Assembly (NCBI RefSeq): GCF_902170305.1
Contig: NZ_CABHWW010000010.1
Span: 19,540 to 83,539, forward strand
Reading direction: 5' to 3'
From: Yersinia alsatica
GTDB taxonomy: Bacteria > Pseudomonadota > Gammaproteobacteria > Enterobacterales > Enterobacteriaceae
DNA length: 64,000 nt
The notes under the pieces were generated by a model. That model made no database searches. It had not been told where the DNA came from and saw nothing but the letters and a program-made list of their open reading frames with translations. The position numbers and the translations under genes are program-made. This document shows, one piece after another, positions 54,962 through 64,000 of this stretch. How positions within the stretch are numbered: the first letter of the stretch is position 1; every line of letters begins with the position of its first letter.

Positions 54962-56479
54962 TTACCCTTCATTAATTGCCGACTTTGATTGGCGAAGTCG
55001 ACGTACCACTCGTAGGAGTGGCGGCAGAATCAACACCGCCACCGCTAGGATTAGTAAGCTTTTGGCGATGGGGCTCGACCACAAAATATCGTAGCTTCCA
55101 TTGCTAATGGACAGTGCGCGGCGCAAGTTCTGCTCCAGCATTTCTCCCAACACAAAACCTAAAATCAGCGGGGACATGGGGAAATTCATTTTTCTGAGCA
55201 GATAGCCGAAGATACCCAACCCCACCATCAGCATCAGGTCGAAAGTGGTGCTGTGGACGGCATAAACCCCTACCGCAGAGACGGCGGCAATGGCGGGTAC
55301 CAGGAACCACAACGGAATGGTTAGCATGCGGGTGAAGAAACCAACCAGAGGCAGGTTCATCAGCAGTAATATGACGTTGGCTATCAACAGAGAGGCAATT
55401 AACCCCCAGACAATATCCGGTTGCTCGGTGAACATCGCCGGCCCTGGCGTGATGTTATACAGGGTCAATGCGCCCATCATTACCGCTGTGGTGCCTGAGC
55501 CAGGAACGCCCAGAGTCAGCATTGGAATAAAAGACCCACAGGCAGATGCATTATTTGCCGCTTCAGGTGCGGCAACCCCGCGAATATCGCCTTTACCAAA
55601 GCTATCACTGTTGCCACTGATGCGCTTTTCGGTCATGTAGGTCAGTGCACTGGCGATAGTGGCCCCGGCCCCCGGCAAAATCCCGACAAAGAAACCGATG
55701 ACTGAAGATCGCAGTGTTGGCCCAACACATTCAGCCGCTTCTTTACGGTTGAACATCAGACGACCGGTTTTACGCACCAGCTTCTGGCCGGTGCTGGTAC
55801 TTTCCAGCATCAACAAGATTTCACTGACCGAGAACAAGCCGATTACCACCACGATAAATTGGATCCCATCCGAGAGATGGACACTATCAAATGTGAAGCG
55901 GTAAACGCCGGTGTTTGCATCAACACCCACAGTTGCCAGCCCCAATCCGATTAAGGCGGCAAGCAGTGACTTTAAGGGGTTTTGGCTCATCATGCTGCCA
56001 AGGCAGGCAATGGCAAAGACCATCAGCGCGAAATACTCTGATGGCCCGAAGGCCAGTGACCACTGCGCCAACAGCGGTGCGAACAGAATAATCCCACCAA
56101 TAGCCAAGATTGAACCAACAAATGAGCTAACTGCTGAAATAGATAGCGCCACACCGGCACGACCTTGCTGCGCCATCGGATAACCATCGAGGGCGGTCAT
56201 GATGGCGGCAGCATCACCGGGAACGTTCAGTAATATGGATGAGATACGCCCGCCATATTCACAACCGATATAAACCGTGGCCAGCAAGATCAATGCAGAC
56301 TCTGCGGGGAGTTTTAGAGCAAAAGCGAGTGGTAGCAAAATGGCTACGCCGTTGATCGGCCCCAGTCCTGGGAGTAAGCCAACAATGGTACCGATAAAGC
56401 AGCCTATCAGGGCAATCATCAGGTTTTGCGGTGTTAATGCCACCTCAAATCCTTGCGATAAATACATCCAAGTTTCCAT
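54962..56479 (-). CDS. tctA: Tricarboxylate transport membrane protein TctA
   Basis: A 505-residue protein with about 12 helices, the large membrane subunit of the tripartite tricarboxylate transporter. It has the TctA signature GLLPGLGPINGVAILLPL near residue 35 and its inverted-repeat partner GILPGAGATIASALTYM near 265. It imports citrate or a related acid with the periplasmic protein TctC. The ATG at 56479 lies 5 nt after GAGG; a GTG directly before it is the alternative. It is last in tctCBA. Confidence 0.95.
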   Translation of the reverse strand: METWMYLSQGFEVALTPQNLMIALIGCFIGTIVGLLPGLGPINGVAILLPLAFALKLPAESALILLATVYIGCEYGGRISSILLNVPGDAAAIMTALDGYPMAQQGRAGVALSISAVSSFVGSILAIGGIILFAPLLAQWSLAFGPSEYFALMVFAIACLGSMMSQNPLKSLLAALIGLGLATVGVDANTGVYRFTFDSVHLSDGIQFIVVVIGLFSVSEILLMLESTSTGQKLVRKTGRLMFNRKEAAECVGPTLRSSVIGFFVGILPGAGATIASALTYMTEKRISGNSDSFGKGDIRGVAAPEAANNASACGSFIPMLTLGVPGSGTTAVMMGALTLYNITPGPAMFTEQPDIVWGLIASLLIANVILLLMNLPLVGFFTRMLTIPLWFLVPAIAAVSAVGVYAVHSTTFDLMLMVGLGIFGYLLRKMNFPMSPLILGFVLGEMLEQNLRRALSISNGSYDILWSSPIAKSLLILAVAVLILPPLLRVVRRLRQSKSAINEG

Positions 56480-56489
56480 CACAGCCTCG

Positions 56490-56924
56490 TTAGTTCAGCC
56501 AAACGCCAAGCGGCAAGGTGACATCAAGTAAATAGTCAAAGGCGTAGAATAATGACGTGCCCAGAACCACGCCGGACAGCGCAGCGACCCATATTTTTGC
56601 CTCAAATAACAATGCGATGCTGAATGTTAGTAGGGCGGTCGCCAGCGGAAATCCAAGTGACTCAAACCCCCAGGCATAGAGCACCAGCGTTATCACCATC
56701 ACTAACAAGCGCTGCAATACTTTGGCGTGCGGCCAGGCAATCACATCTGGTTTACGTAGCAGCAAAAGCAGCGCGCAGAGTGTCATTAACGCCAGAATGG
56801 CCATGGGGAAAGGACGCGGCCCTAGCGGCTCGTAGCTATATTCGCTTTGAATTCCCCAGCCGATAAATAAGCCGCTGATGCAAAGCAGTATCCAGATACT
56901 GGCAAAAATACGATCGCTCATCAT
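56490..56924 (-). CDS. tctB: Tricarboxylate transport small membrane protein TctB
   Basis: A 144-residue protein with four hydrophobic helices, the small membrane subunit of the TTT transporter (TctB family), including the conserved LGPRPFPMAILALM segment in the first loop. AAGGAG precedes the ATG. It lies between tctC and tctA, with gaps of 12 and about 10 bp. Confidence 0.92.
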   Translation of the reverse strand: MMSDRIFASIWILLCISGLFIGWGIQSEYSYEPLGPRPFPMAILALMTLCALLLLLRKPDVIAWPHAKVLQRLLVMVITLVLYAWGFESLGFPLATALLTFSIALLFEAKIWVAALSGVVLGTSLFYAFDYLLDVTLPLGVWLN

Positions 56925-56936
56925 CTTGCTCCTTAA

Positions 56937-57917
56937 TTATTTGGCCAACCCGAATGCTTTGGCTTGCTCACGATATTGTTCAATCTGTTTTTTGACATAA
57001 ACATCCAGCTCTTTGCCGGTTAGGTTGAACTCAAATAAGCCGCGTAATTCCCTCTGTTTTTTGAACTCGTCAGTTTGTACCAGAGTATTAAAGGTATCCG
57101 TCCACCACTGATATTCGGCATCACTAACCTTCGGCCCCAGATAGAAGCCACGAATAATCGGCCACACTAAATTGAAGCCCTGTTCTTTAGCGGTCGGAAT
57201 ATTAGCGAGTTGACCGGGCAGGCGTTGTTCTGCATAAACGGCCAATACCCGTAATTTGTCGCCTGCCAGATAGGGCACCATTTCACTTAAATCCCCAGAT
57301 ACTGCCTGAATATGGTTGCCTAACAATGCGGTAACCGGTTCGCCGCCACCCTCAAAGGCCACATAGCGCATTTTATGGGGATCAACGCCCACCTCGCGGG
57401 CCAATAACGCCGTTTTCATCCAGTCCTGGCTGCCAATTGAGGCACCGGCCCCGAATACCACACTATTAGGGTCCTGTTTAAAGGCATCCATCAGATCTTT
57501 TAGTGTTTTATAGGGAGAGTCAGCCCGCACGGCAATCATGCCGTAATCAGTACCGATGGCCGCCAGCCACTTCACATCGTCAGGGCTATAACGGCCAAAT
57601 TTATTTTGTGCCAGATTCAGTAAGGAACCGCCGGAGAAGGCGACCACTGTGCCGAATTCTGCTGGGCGCTGCGCCACAATGGCGTTATAGGCTACCGCGC
57701 CAACACCACCCGGCATGTAAGTCACCCGCATCGGGCGGTCAATCGCTTTAGTCTCTTGCAGGGAAACTTGAATCAATTTACAGGTAAGGTCAAAGCCGCC
57801 ACCGGGTTTGGCAGGCGCAATACATTCTGTTCGGTTAGGCGCGTCGATGGCCTGTGCCATTTGTGCCGTCAAGAGCAAAACCGAGGCGGCTAAGGTGCGG
57901 GTAATTATTCTTTTCAT
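56937..57917 (-). CDS. tctC: Periplasmic tricarboxylate-binding protein TctC
   Basis: A 326-residue secreted solute-binding protein (Salmonella TctC about 325). The signal peptide MKRIITRTLAASVLLLTAQM ends after AQA; the binding-pocket segments are APAKPGGGFDLTCKL and GGVGAVAYNAI, then VVFGAGASIGSQDWM. It captures citrate-type acids for TctAB. AAGGGA precedes the ATG. Divergent from the tctDE sensor genes across 122 bp. Confidence 0.95.
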   Translation of the reverse strand: MKRIITRTLAASVLLLTAQMAQAIDAPNRTECIAPAKPGGGFDLTCKLIQVSLQETKAIDRPMRVTYMPGGVGAVAYNAIVAQRPAEFGTVVAFSGGSLLNLAQNKFGRYSPDDVKWLAAIGTDYGMIAVRADSPYKTLKDLMDAFKQDPNSVVFGAGASIGSQDWMKTALLAREVGVDPHKMRYVAFEGGGEPVTALLGNHIQAVSGDLSEMVPYLAGDKLRVLAVYAEQRLPGQLANIPTAKEQGFNLVWPIIRGFYLGPKVSDAEYQWWTDTFNTLVQTDEFKKQRELRGLFEFNLTGKELDVYVKKQIEQYREQAKAFGLAK

Positions 57918-58039
57918 ATTATTCCCTTATTATTTTCTTCTAAATTGTGAGCCTTCCCGCGATTGCGAGGTTGCTGAATTGTTAATAGATTAACCTTTCA
58001 GTTACCTTTCAATGGGAAGGAAAAAGTGCAGGATGTGAT

Positions 58040-58714
58040 ATGCGTCTCTTGTTGGTAGAAGATCACCCCGAGTTATCTCACTGGTTACAAAAAGCATTGA
58101 CTCATGCGGGCTTCGCTGTGGATGTGGCAAATGATGGTGTTGCTGCCGATCATTTGCTGCAAAACGAAAATTACGCACTGGTGGTATTGGATGTGGCGTT
58201 GCCACGCCTGAATGGGTTAGACCTGCTGGCACGGCTACGTAAGCGTGGGCAAACGCTGCCGGTGTTGCTGCTAACTGCCAGAACGGAAGTGGCAGACCGG
58301 GTGAAAGGGTTGAACTTGGGGGCCGATGACTATTTGACGAAACCGTTCGAAATGGATGAATTGGAGGCGCGGATACGTGCTCTATTACGGCGTAGTGTTG
58401 GGGGAAGCGGGCAGGTGGTGCAGTTTGGTGATTTGACTTATCACGACGAAGGATACTTTCTGTTGACCAATAAGCCATTGGCGCTGACACCGCGGGAATC
58501 GGCAGTATTAACGTCACTGATGCACCGCCGGGGTAGGCCGGTTGCCAAACAACAGCTATTCGAGCAGGTATTTACCTTATCCGATGATGCCAATCCAGAA
58601 AGTATTGAACTGTATGTGCATCGGGTGCGTAAAAAGTTACACGGCAGTAATGTGTCTATTCAAACCTTACGCGGTTTAGGTTACAGCTTGGAATGCACCG
58701 ATGGAGCGCTCTAA
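58040..58714 (+). CDS. tctD: Response regulator TctD (OmpR family)
   Basis: A 224-residue regulator. The receiver has the acidic pair at the start (LLVEDHPEL), the phospho-acceptor Asp51 in VVLDVALPRLNG, and the Lys in YLTKPFEMDE. The C-terminal winged helix spans LTPRESAVLTSLMHRRGRPV to RGLGYSLE. It should activate tctCBA when the external acid is sensed by TctE. CAGGATG lies before the ATG. Confidence 0.95.
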   Translation: MRLLLVEDHPELSHWLQKALTHAGFAVDVANDGVAADHLLQNENYALVVLDVALPRLNGLDLLARLRKRGQTLPVLLLTARTEVADRVKGLNLGADDYLTKPFEMDELEARIRALLRRSVGGSGQVVQFGDLTYHDEGYFLLTNKPLALTPRESAVLTSLMHRRGRPVAKQQLFEQVFTLSDDANPESIELYVHRVRKKLHGSNVSIQTLRGLGYSLECTDGAL

Positions 58715-60131
58715 TACTCTTGCGCCACGATGGCTTAAAGCCCCGCGCTCGCTGTTTCATCAATTGCTGCTGTTTTTTGGCGTACCCTTATTGATTTTAG
58801 GGGGGATTTCTATTTATACCCACTATATCAGTGCGATGAATGCCGCTACGCTCGCTTATGATCGTACCCTATTAGCCTCTGCCCGAACGGTGGCTGAGCG
58901 GTTAGTTGTCCGTCATGGGCAGCTAGAGGTTGATGTCCCTTATATTGTCCTCGACAGCTTTGAACGTAACATGAATGATCAGCTTTACTATCAGGTGATT
59001 ACGCCGGAGGGGAAAAGTATTGCTGGCTACAATGATTTGCCGCCTTTCCCGCTAAATACGCCGCGCTCCCTTCTTTACCCCGCATTGGTGCATTTCTATG
59101 ATGCCGAGTACCGAGGCAAGCCAATACGTGTGGCCGCACTTTATCAACCGGTTAATGAGTCCGGTGTCATGGGGATGGCAATGGTGTTGGTGGCTGAAAC
59201 GCTGGCTTCCCGCCATGATTTAGCACAGCAGATCATGGTCTCCGCAGTTTTGACCCAAGGTACGCTGGTGCTATTGACACTGGTAATGGCCTATATCTTA
59301 CTCAAAGGCATTCTCAAGCCATTACGTAAGCTGTCGAGCCTGATGCTGCGCCGCAGTCCCGGTGAACTAACCCCGCTCCCCAAAGTGTTGCCATGGTCAG
59401 AAATGGAACCCTTGTTATTGGCCTTTGATCGCTACATCGAGCGTTTACGAGAAATGGTGGCTCGGCAGGGGCGCTTTAGTGCCGATGCCTCTCATCAATT
59501 GCGTACACCGCTAACGGTGTTGAAAACGCAGGTAGCGGTGGCTCTGGCCAGTGACGAACCACGGCAATGGCGTGAAAGCCTATTGGCGATGCGCGGGACG
59601 CTGGATCATACCGTCTCTCTGACTGATCGGTTGTTGCAGTTATCCCGGATGAAAGTGCACGAGCGCAAGCTCCAGCCGGTTAATCTTGGCCCACTATTAC
59701 GAGATGCGTGTTTCGCGCATCTTGCCCAAGCCCGCAGTAAGCAGATTGATCTGGGCTATGAGGGGGCGTCTGATTGCTGGATCGAAGGAGATGCTTTGTT
59801 GTTGACCGAACTGTGCGACAACTTGCTAGATAACGCGTTGAAATACACACCAAAGCAAGGCGTGGTGACGGTAAGGTTGGTTATCGGCAAGGAAGCAGAG
59901 TGCTGTTTGTTGGAAATAGAAGACAGCGGCCCCGGCATTGCACAAGATGAAGCTGTACAAGCACTGATGCCATTTCACCGGCTGGACAATGTGGGTGAGC
60001 AGCCCGGCGCCGGGCTGGGGTTAGCCTTGGTAAAAGACATTACGACTTACCATAAAACCCGCCCAGAGTTATTGCACAGTGAGTTACTGGGCGGTTTATT
60101 AGTTCGGATAAATTTCCGCTTGTGTGAATGA
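58701..60131 (+). CDS. tctE: Sensor histidine kinase TctE
   Basis: A 476-residue inner-membrane kinase. TM1 is at about 19-42, a periplasmic sensor domain of roughly 120 residues follows, TM2 at about 172-200, then HAMP, the H-box FSADASHQLRTPLTVLK with the phospho-His, the N-box ELCDNLLDNALKYTP and the G-box DSGPGIAQDE and GAGLGLALVKD. The start overlaps the tctD end by 14 bp, so they are coupled. Confidence 0.94.
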   Translation: MERSNTLAPRWLKAPRSLFHQLLLFFGVPLLILGGISIYTHYISAMNAATLAYDRTLLASARTVAERLVVRHGQLEVDVPYIVLDSFERNMNDQLYYQVITPEGKSIAGYNDLPPFPLNTPRSLLYPALVHFYDAEYRGKPIRVAALYQPVNESGVMGMAMVLVAETLASRHDLAQQIMVSAVLTQGTLVLLTLVMAYILLKGILKPLRKLSSLMLRRSPGELTPLPKVLPWSEMEPLLLAFDRYIERLREMVARQGRFSADASHQLRTPLTVLKTQVAVALASDEPRQWRESLLAMRGTLDHTVSLTDRLLQLSRMKVHERKLQPVNLGPLLRDACFAHLAQARSKQIDLGYEGASDCWIEGDALLLTELCDNLLDNALKYTPKQGVVTVRLVIGKEAECCLLEIEDSGPGIAQDEAVQALMPFHRLDNVGEQPGAGLGLALVKDITTYHKTRPELLHSELLGGLLVRINFRLCE

Positions 60132-60248
60132 TGTGAATGGCCGCAAGATTTTGACTAAATTTATTTTTATGAAAAGAAAGCTGTTTTTGTAGGACTCACT
60201 TTTTCACTATTTTACTTTGTCATCTACGACGAGTTTCTTTCATACTCT

Positions 60249-60869
60249 TTATTCGCGCTGTGTCAGGATAAGCTTGATTCCCAGCCCAATAAAACTCAAC
60301 GAGAAACTCGCTCGCAATATTTTCATGACTTTGGGGCGGGATAATATATGACCGCGCATGAAAGAAGAAAACACGCCATATAACATAAAAATCAGCAGTG
60401 TCATTAGCATGAAAATACCGCTGAGTATCAGCATGTCATTTGTCGGGGAAGCGGTTTCAGTACTGATAAACTGTGGTAGAAATGCTAAAAAAAACAGTGA
60501 CAGTTTTGGATTAAGTAGGTTGATTAAGACCGCATGAACAATAACTTTTAAAGGCGTGGCGGTTTCATTGGTACTTTCAATTTGTAATGGGCCATTTTGC
60601 TTGAGGGTTATCCATGCCATATACAGTAACCAGATAACGCCTAGGAATTTTATAATCCCAAAGGCTGCGGCGCTGGTATGAAATATAGCCGCCAGCCCAG
60701 TAATGGCCGCCAACATATGAGGAATAATACCTAGGGTACAACCTACCGCAGCAATAAGACTTTGCTTTACTCCGCTCCCCAGGCCGGTGGCAATGGTATA
60801 AAGCGCCCCAGTACCCGGCGATATAACTACGATAAGTGATGTTATCAAAAATTCGCTACTCATCTGCAT
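60249..60869 (-). CDS. LysE/RhtB-family exporter
   Basis: A 206-residue protein with six hydrophobic helices. The family signature VVISPGTGALYTIATGLGSG is near the N-terminus, where usual family members have PGP; NLLNPKLSLFFLAFLPQFI follows. It should export an amino acid or derivative. It lies downstream of an AraC regulator on the same strand (88-bp gap), a common exporter-regulator pairing. Confidence 0.88.
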   Translation of the reverse strand: MQMSSEFLITSLIVVISPGTGALYTIATGLGSGVKQSLIAAVGCTLGIIPHMLAAITGLAAIFHTSAAAFGIIKFLGVIWLLYMAWITLKQNGPLQIESTNETATPLKVIVHAVLINLLNPKLSLFFLAFLPQFISTETASPTNDMLILSGIFMLMTLLIFMLYGVFSSFMRGHILSRPKVMKILRASFSLSFIGLGIKLILTQRE

Positions 60870-60957
60870 GGTGTATCTCTTTACGTCATCGAAATAGGTA
60901 ATGCAGAGTGTCTGGTATATTTAGCTGGTGTGTCTTGAAGAAAATTGCAGGTGAGAA

Positions 60958-61761
60958 TTACTCTCTGGCTGATAAAAAATAACCGGGAGTCATGCCAAAT
61001 TGCTTCTGGAAAGCACGGGTCAGATGACTTTGGTCAGCAAACCCTGTCATTAGTGCCGTATCGATAATTGTTTTCCCACCCGACAGTAATTTCCGGGCCA
61101 GACGTATACGTGACTGAACTAAGTATGCGTGCGGTGTAATACCTAACTCATGTGAAAATGCACGTATTAGCTGAAAACGGCTGATATCACAAAGAGCAGC
61201 CAACTGACTGAGTGTGATTTTTTCCTCAGGACAATCATCAAGATATTGTTTAGCCAGTATGACCGGGGGAGTATATTTTTTGAGTGGTAACTTTGAAAAA
61301 ATATGATATTGAGTGACTCGCATTAGGCTCAGAATAAAAGCCTCTTCAATCGCGGTACTGTCAGGATGAGGTGCATTTATTTTATCGAACATCGTCCTCA
61401 TATGGCTACTGAGTGCCGGATCAGTGATGACAGGAGACATCAGAATATCCTGAGTTTTAGAATCATGCTGTAGTTCTTGCGCCATTACGTCAGGTTCGAA
61501 AAAAATCATATGCCATCCGCGCGGCCCCTGTAGCGGTTGTCCATCATGGATTTCTCCCGGATTAACCATAATGATGTCCCCCGCACTGGCTTGCACATTC
61601 CCCAGGTGACTCCAGGAGCGCTGTGTTCCCTGAATGACAATACCAATGCCAAATTGGTCATGTGAATGACGGGGAAACGAGTGTTCGGTCAGTAATGATA
61701 TTGCATCCATTCCAGGGATTAATGGCTGATGCTGCTTTACGTGATGAATATATTTCTTCAT
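60958..61761 (-). CDS. AraC-family regulator
   Basis: A 267-residue regulator with an N-terminal cupin (FPRHSHDQFGIGIVIQGTQ and VNPGEIHDGQPL) and two C-terminal helix-turn-helices (LSQLAALCDISRFQLIRAF and IIDTALMTGFADQSHLTRAF). The following LysE exporter is its probable target. The inducer is unknown. Confidence 0.9.
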   Translation of the reverse strand: MKKYIHHVKQHQPLIPGMDAISLLTEHSFPRHSHDQFGIGIVIQGTQRSWSHLGNVQASAGDIIMVNPGEIHDGQPLQGPRGWHMIFFEPDVMAQELQHDSKTQDILMSPVITDPALSSHMRTMFDKINAPHPDSTAIEEAFILSLMRVTQYHIFSKLPLKKYTPPVILAKQYLDDCPEEKITLSQLAALCDISRFQLIRAFSHELGITPHAYLVQSRIRLARKLLSGGKTIIDTALMTGFADQSHLTRAFQKQFGMTPGYFLSARE

Positions 61762-61788
61762 GTATATCCCTAGGATCTAAACCCGTAT

Positions 61789-62385
61789 TTATACCTTTAC
61801 TGAGATAATGGTGTCCGCAAACTCTGCTGCCTTTTTAGATGCTTGATGTGCCAGCTCGGCATTAAATGCTGGGCTATCTGCATCACAAAATCCGTGAGGT
61901 GCATCGAACATAACACACTGTACTAACGGCAGTTTTTCCAGCTCTTGTTGCATCAGTAGAGTATCGAATGATGGCTCGTAGCGGGCAATAATAATCAGTG
62001 CCGGGCAGGGTGGAGCAATATCGCTGTATTGACGAATACGGGATCCATAATGGCAGATAACGCCGTCGCATAAATCGCTTCTGGCAGCCAGCCACGCATG
62101 TGTAGCGCCGACGCTGTATCCCACAACCAGCAGCTTACTGTACTTTGCTCTTAATTTAGTCAGCAGTGCAACCACGCGGGTGGGATCAAAGCCAACGTTT
62201 TCTGAAAAATGGCAGCAAGCTTTATCTTGCTGCGCATAGCCGAAAGGGGTGGTATGAGGAAACAGGGCTGGGATATAGACGTCGAACCCGCGCCCTTGCC
62301 ACTTATCGTGCTCGCGCCGGATATGATGATTAATGCCATAGATTTCATGCAGTATGACGACGGCATAGCGGCTGGCGTTAGGCAT
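61789..62385 (-). CDS. Dienelactone hydrolase family protein
   Basis: A 198-residue alpha/beta hydrolase starting near VVILHEIYGINHHIR, as in the family. The nucleophile elbow reads GYSVGAT, with Ser where true dienelactone hydrolases have Cys; the His lies in DAPHGFCD. No signal peptide. It starts 7 bp after the zinc-ribbon gene, so they are cotranscribed. The substrate is unknown. Confidence 0.85.
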   Translation of the reverse strand: MPNASRYAVVILHEIYGINHHIRREHDKWQGRGFDVYIPALFPHTTPFGYAQQDKACCHFSENVGFDPTRVVALLTKLRAKYSKLLVVGYSVGATHAWLAARSDLCDGVICHYGSRIRQYSDIAPPCPALIIIARYEPSFDTLLMQQELEKLPLVQCVMFDAPHGFCDADSPAFNAELAHQASKKAAEFADTIISVKV

Positions 62386-62392
62386 GAGTGGG

Positions 62393-62644
62393 TTAGTCGT
62401 CAGCTTTATGTGCCCAGGCAGGCATTGCCGTCAAATAGCGCTTTGCCCGTTTGCGAGCTTCTTCAGCCCCGACTTTTTGCCAGGAGTCGAGGAATTCAGC
62501 CAGACCGGAAACGGCCTCTTCCCAAGATTTAAGATGACCTTCAGAGTCGCTGCAATATGCGCAGTATTTATCGCTCGCGCCTTGTGCATCCGCAGCTGAC
62601 ATCGGCATACCGCAGGCTTGGCAGAACTGTTCTTGCTGTGACAT
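62393..62644 (-). CDS. Small zinc-ribbon protein
   Basis: An 83-residue protein with C-Q-A-C and C-A-Y-C pairs (FCQACGMPMS, KYCAYCSDSEG) forming a single zinc site, then a helical tail. Similar to the putative zinc-ribbon family PF12674. First gene of a pair with the dienelactone-hydrolase-like gene. AGGAGCG precedes the ATG on the minus strand. Function unknown. Confidence 0.8.
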   Translation of the reverse strand: MSQQEQFCQACGMPMSAADAQGASDKYCAYCSDSEGHLKSWEEAVSGLAEFLDSWQKVGAEEARKRAKRYLTAMPAWAHKADD

Positions 62645-62796
62645 ATAACGCTCCTTGCGTTGTGTTTATGTCTAATAAATATACTGATTTTGCCAAGGGT
62701 GTATGCCGTGTCAGATCAACGAATCTTATAAACGATGTATGACCATCAACCGGTATTTCCTGACCACTACTGGCCTCATTCCTCCCATCAGTGTGG

Positions 62797-63999
62797 TCAA
62801 ATATCTTGGGCAGATTTTATGGCAGTTTTTTGTCTCTTAATTTTCGACTGTATTTCATCTTTCTGAATCATTTGGACAGCAAAATAGAGGTCAGGCACTA
62901 AAATAATCTCTTCAGTGTAATGTGACATATCGTTTTTCGTTAGCCAGAGGGATAATTCTTTGTTACGACCGGCAAGAATAAGCGTCACGCCTTTTTCCCT
63001 CAACGTCGGGATCAGCTCTTTAAGCATCGAAAATACACTGGCATCATTATATGTAAAGCAAGTGGCTGCATCGACAACTAGCCAGTGAGGTGTAATAGGA
63101 GCATTACTAATTAGCTGGGTTACGCGTTTTTTAAAATAGGTCGCATTAAAATAGGTTAATATAGAGTTGAAGCGATACATTATTAAACCATCAATAGGTT
63201 TAATATTATTTTCAGCATCAATAGAGTGAATTATTCCTTGATTATCAACACCCAGTAACTGGTCTGTTGGTTTGAATACGGTGCGAAGGAATTGCAGTAG
63301 CCCAAGAATAATGGCAAATCCGATACCGTCAATCAATCCTACGAATAACACAGCAATTAAGGTAAATAGAGTCAGGATGTAGGCTGAGCGATTCTGTACT
63401 CGCATGGAGAAAATAGCTTTAAAACTGAACATTGACCATGCGGCATAAATAAGAACTGCCCCAAGAGTTCCTAATGGAATGAAACTAAGAGCTTGCGTCA
63501 AGAATAAAAGCACCAAGGCAATCATTAAGGCAGCAACCACCGAGACCATTTGAGTTTTACCACCATTATCATCATTAACTGCAGTCCGGCTTGTTGCTGC
63601 ACTGACGGCGAATCCTTGTGATAATCCGGCAACGATATTGATATAACCTAAAGCATATAGCTCTTTATCAATATCGACCTCATAACCATTTTTACTGGCA
63701 AAACTTTGTACTGTCATCATAAAGCTAACAATACTGATCACGGCAAGATTGAGTGATGGGACAATAAGTTCGCGCAATAAGTTAGGGTCAAAATGCGGCA
63801 TGCTTATATGTGGCAACCCTTGGCCTAAGCTACCAATAATAGCTATTCCCCTCGAGCTAAAATCTAGATATCCACTTAATAGTGTGGCGATCGTCATCAC
63901 AATAAGAGGAGCTGGCCATTTCGGGCGTAGAGCTTTGAGAATAAATAGGGCCAAGAGGCTGGCAACTGAGAGTATTAATGTTAACTCATGAGTGTCTGA
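62797..63999 (-). CDS. SulP-family anion transporter, C-terminal part (5' end outside window)
   Basis: At least 400 residues; the frame is open to the window edge, so the start is missing. The visible part has six or more helices with the SulP segment GFAVSAATSRTAVNDDNGGK, then FIPLGTLGAVLIYAAW, and a C-terminal STAS domain (about the last 120 residues, LVVDAATCFTYNDASVF). SulP proteins carry sulfate, bicarbonate or dicarboxylates; the cargo here cannot be told. Confidence 0.88.
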   Translation of the reverse strand, partial: SDTHELTLILSVASLLALFILKALRPKWPAPLIVMTIATLLSGYLDFSSRGIAIIGSLGQGLPHISMPHFDPNLLRELIVPSLNLAVISIVSFMMTVQSFASKNGYEVDIDKELYALGYINIVAGLSQGFAVSAATSRTAVNDDNGGKTQMVSVVAALMIALVLLFLTQALSFIPLGTLGAVLIYAAWSMFSFKAIFSMRVQNRSAYILTLFTLIAVLFVGLIDGIGFAIILGLLQFLRTVFKPTDQLLGVDNQGIIHSIDAENNIKPIDGLIMYRFNSILTYFNATYFKKRVTQLISNAPITPHWLVVDAATCFTYNDASVFSMLKELIPTLREKGVTLILAGRNKELSLWLTKNDMSHYTEEIILVPDLYFAVQMIQKDEIQSKIKRQKTAIKSAQDI

Positions 64000-64000
64000 T

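Noticed and set aside
58002..58517. A 171-codon minus-strand frame over tctD
   Set aside because: Antisense shadow of the response regulator gene; His/Pro-rich composition typical of a reverse frame.

Overview
The window reads as the chromosome of a Yersinia, most likely of the Y. enterocolitica group. The gene order gsk-ybaL-fsr-ushA-ybaK-chiX-ybaP-copA/cueR-ybbJ-qmcA-cnoX-ybbO-tesA/ybbA-ybbP-purK-purE-lpxH-ppiB-cysS-ybcJ-folD-argU is the enterobacterial backbone. A surface-polysaccharide glycosyltransferase directly before gsk fits the Yersinia hemH-gsk O-antigen/outer-core locus. Two ERIC-type repeats and a YenI/YenR-like quorum-sensing pair point the same way. Species is inference; no rRNA or typing gene is present.

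Backbone, 1-25.9 kb: end of the polysaccharide locus, nucleotide salvage (gsk, ushA), copper export (copA with three metal-binding domains, its regulator cueR and a CueR-type promoter), a membrane/protein quality-control cluster (ybbJ, qmcA, cnoX), purine synthesis (purEK with a PurR box), lipid A synthesis (lpxH), cysS and folD. Compact layers worth attention are a likely programmed -1 frameshift site in copA, the ChiX small RNA, and a codon-aligned head-to-head overlap of tesA and ybbA.

Accessory region, about 25.9-54.9 kb: a P4-type integrase follows tRNA-Arg(UCU). After it come a RelE/NadS-type toxin-antitoxin pair, small unknown genes, gene remnants, a convergent luxI/luxR pair, and a four-gene glucuronide-use operon (DUF2264 protein, LacY-type permease, GH88 hydrolase, DJ-1/PfpI protein) with a divergent AraC regulator. 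Next is an anti-phage block: a single-protein helicase plus phospholipase-D fusion resembling Mokosh type II, and a two-gene McrBC-like system abutting a decayed CdiA/FhaB-type gene. The block is followed by rspA-uxaC-symporter-uxuB with rspR, which together would turn glucuronate into 2-keto-3-deoxygluconate. The defence genes thus sit between two sugar-acid clusters that look functionally linked. No copy of the tRNA 3' end was found at the right side, so the island end is undefined.

Right flank, 54.9-64 kb: the tricarboxylate transporter tctABC with its divergent two-component system tctDE, then a LysE-type exporter, an AraC regulator, a dienelactone-hydrolase-like protein, a zinc-ribbon protein, and a SulP anion transporter cut by the window end.
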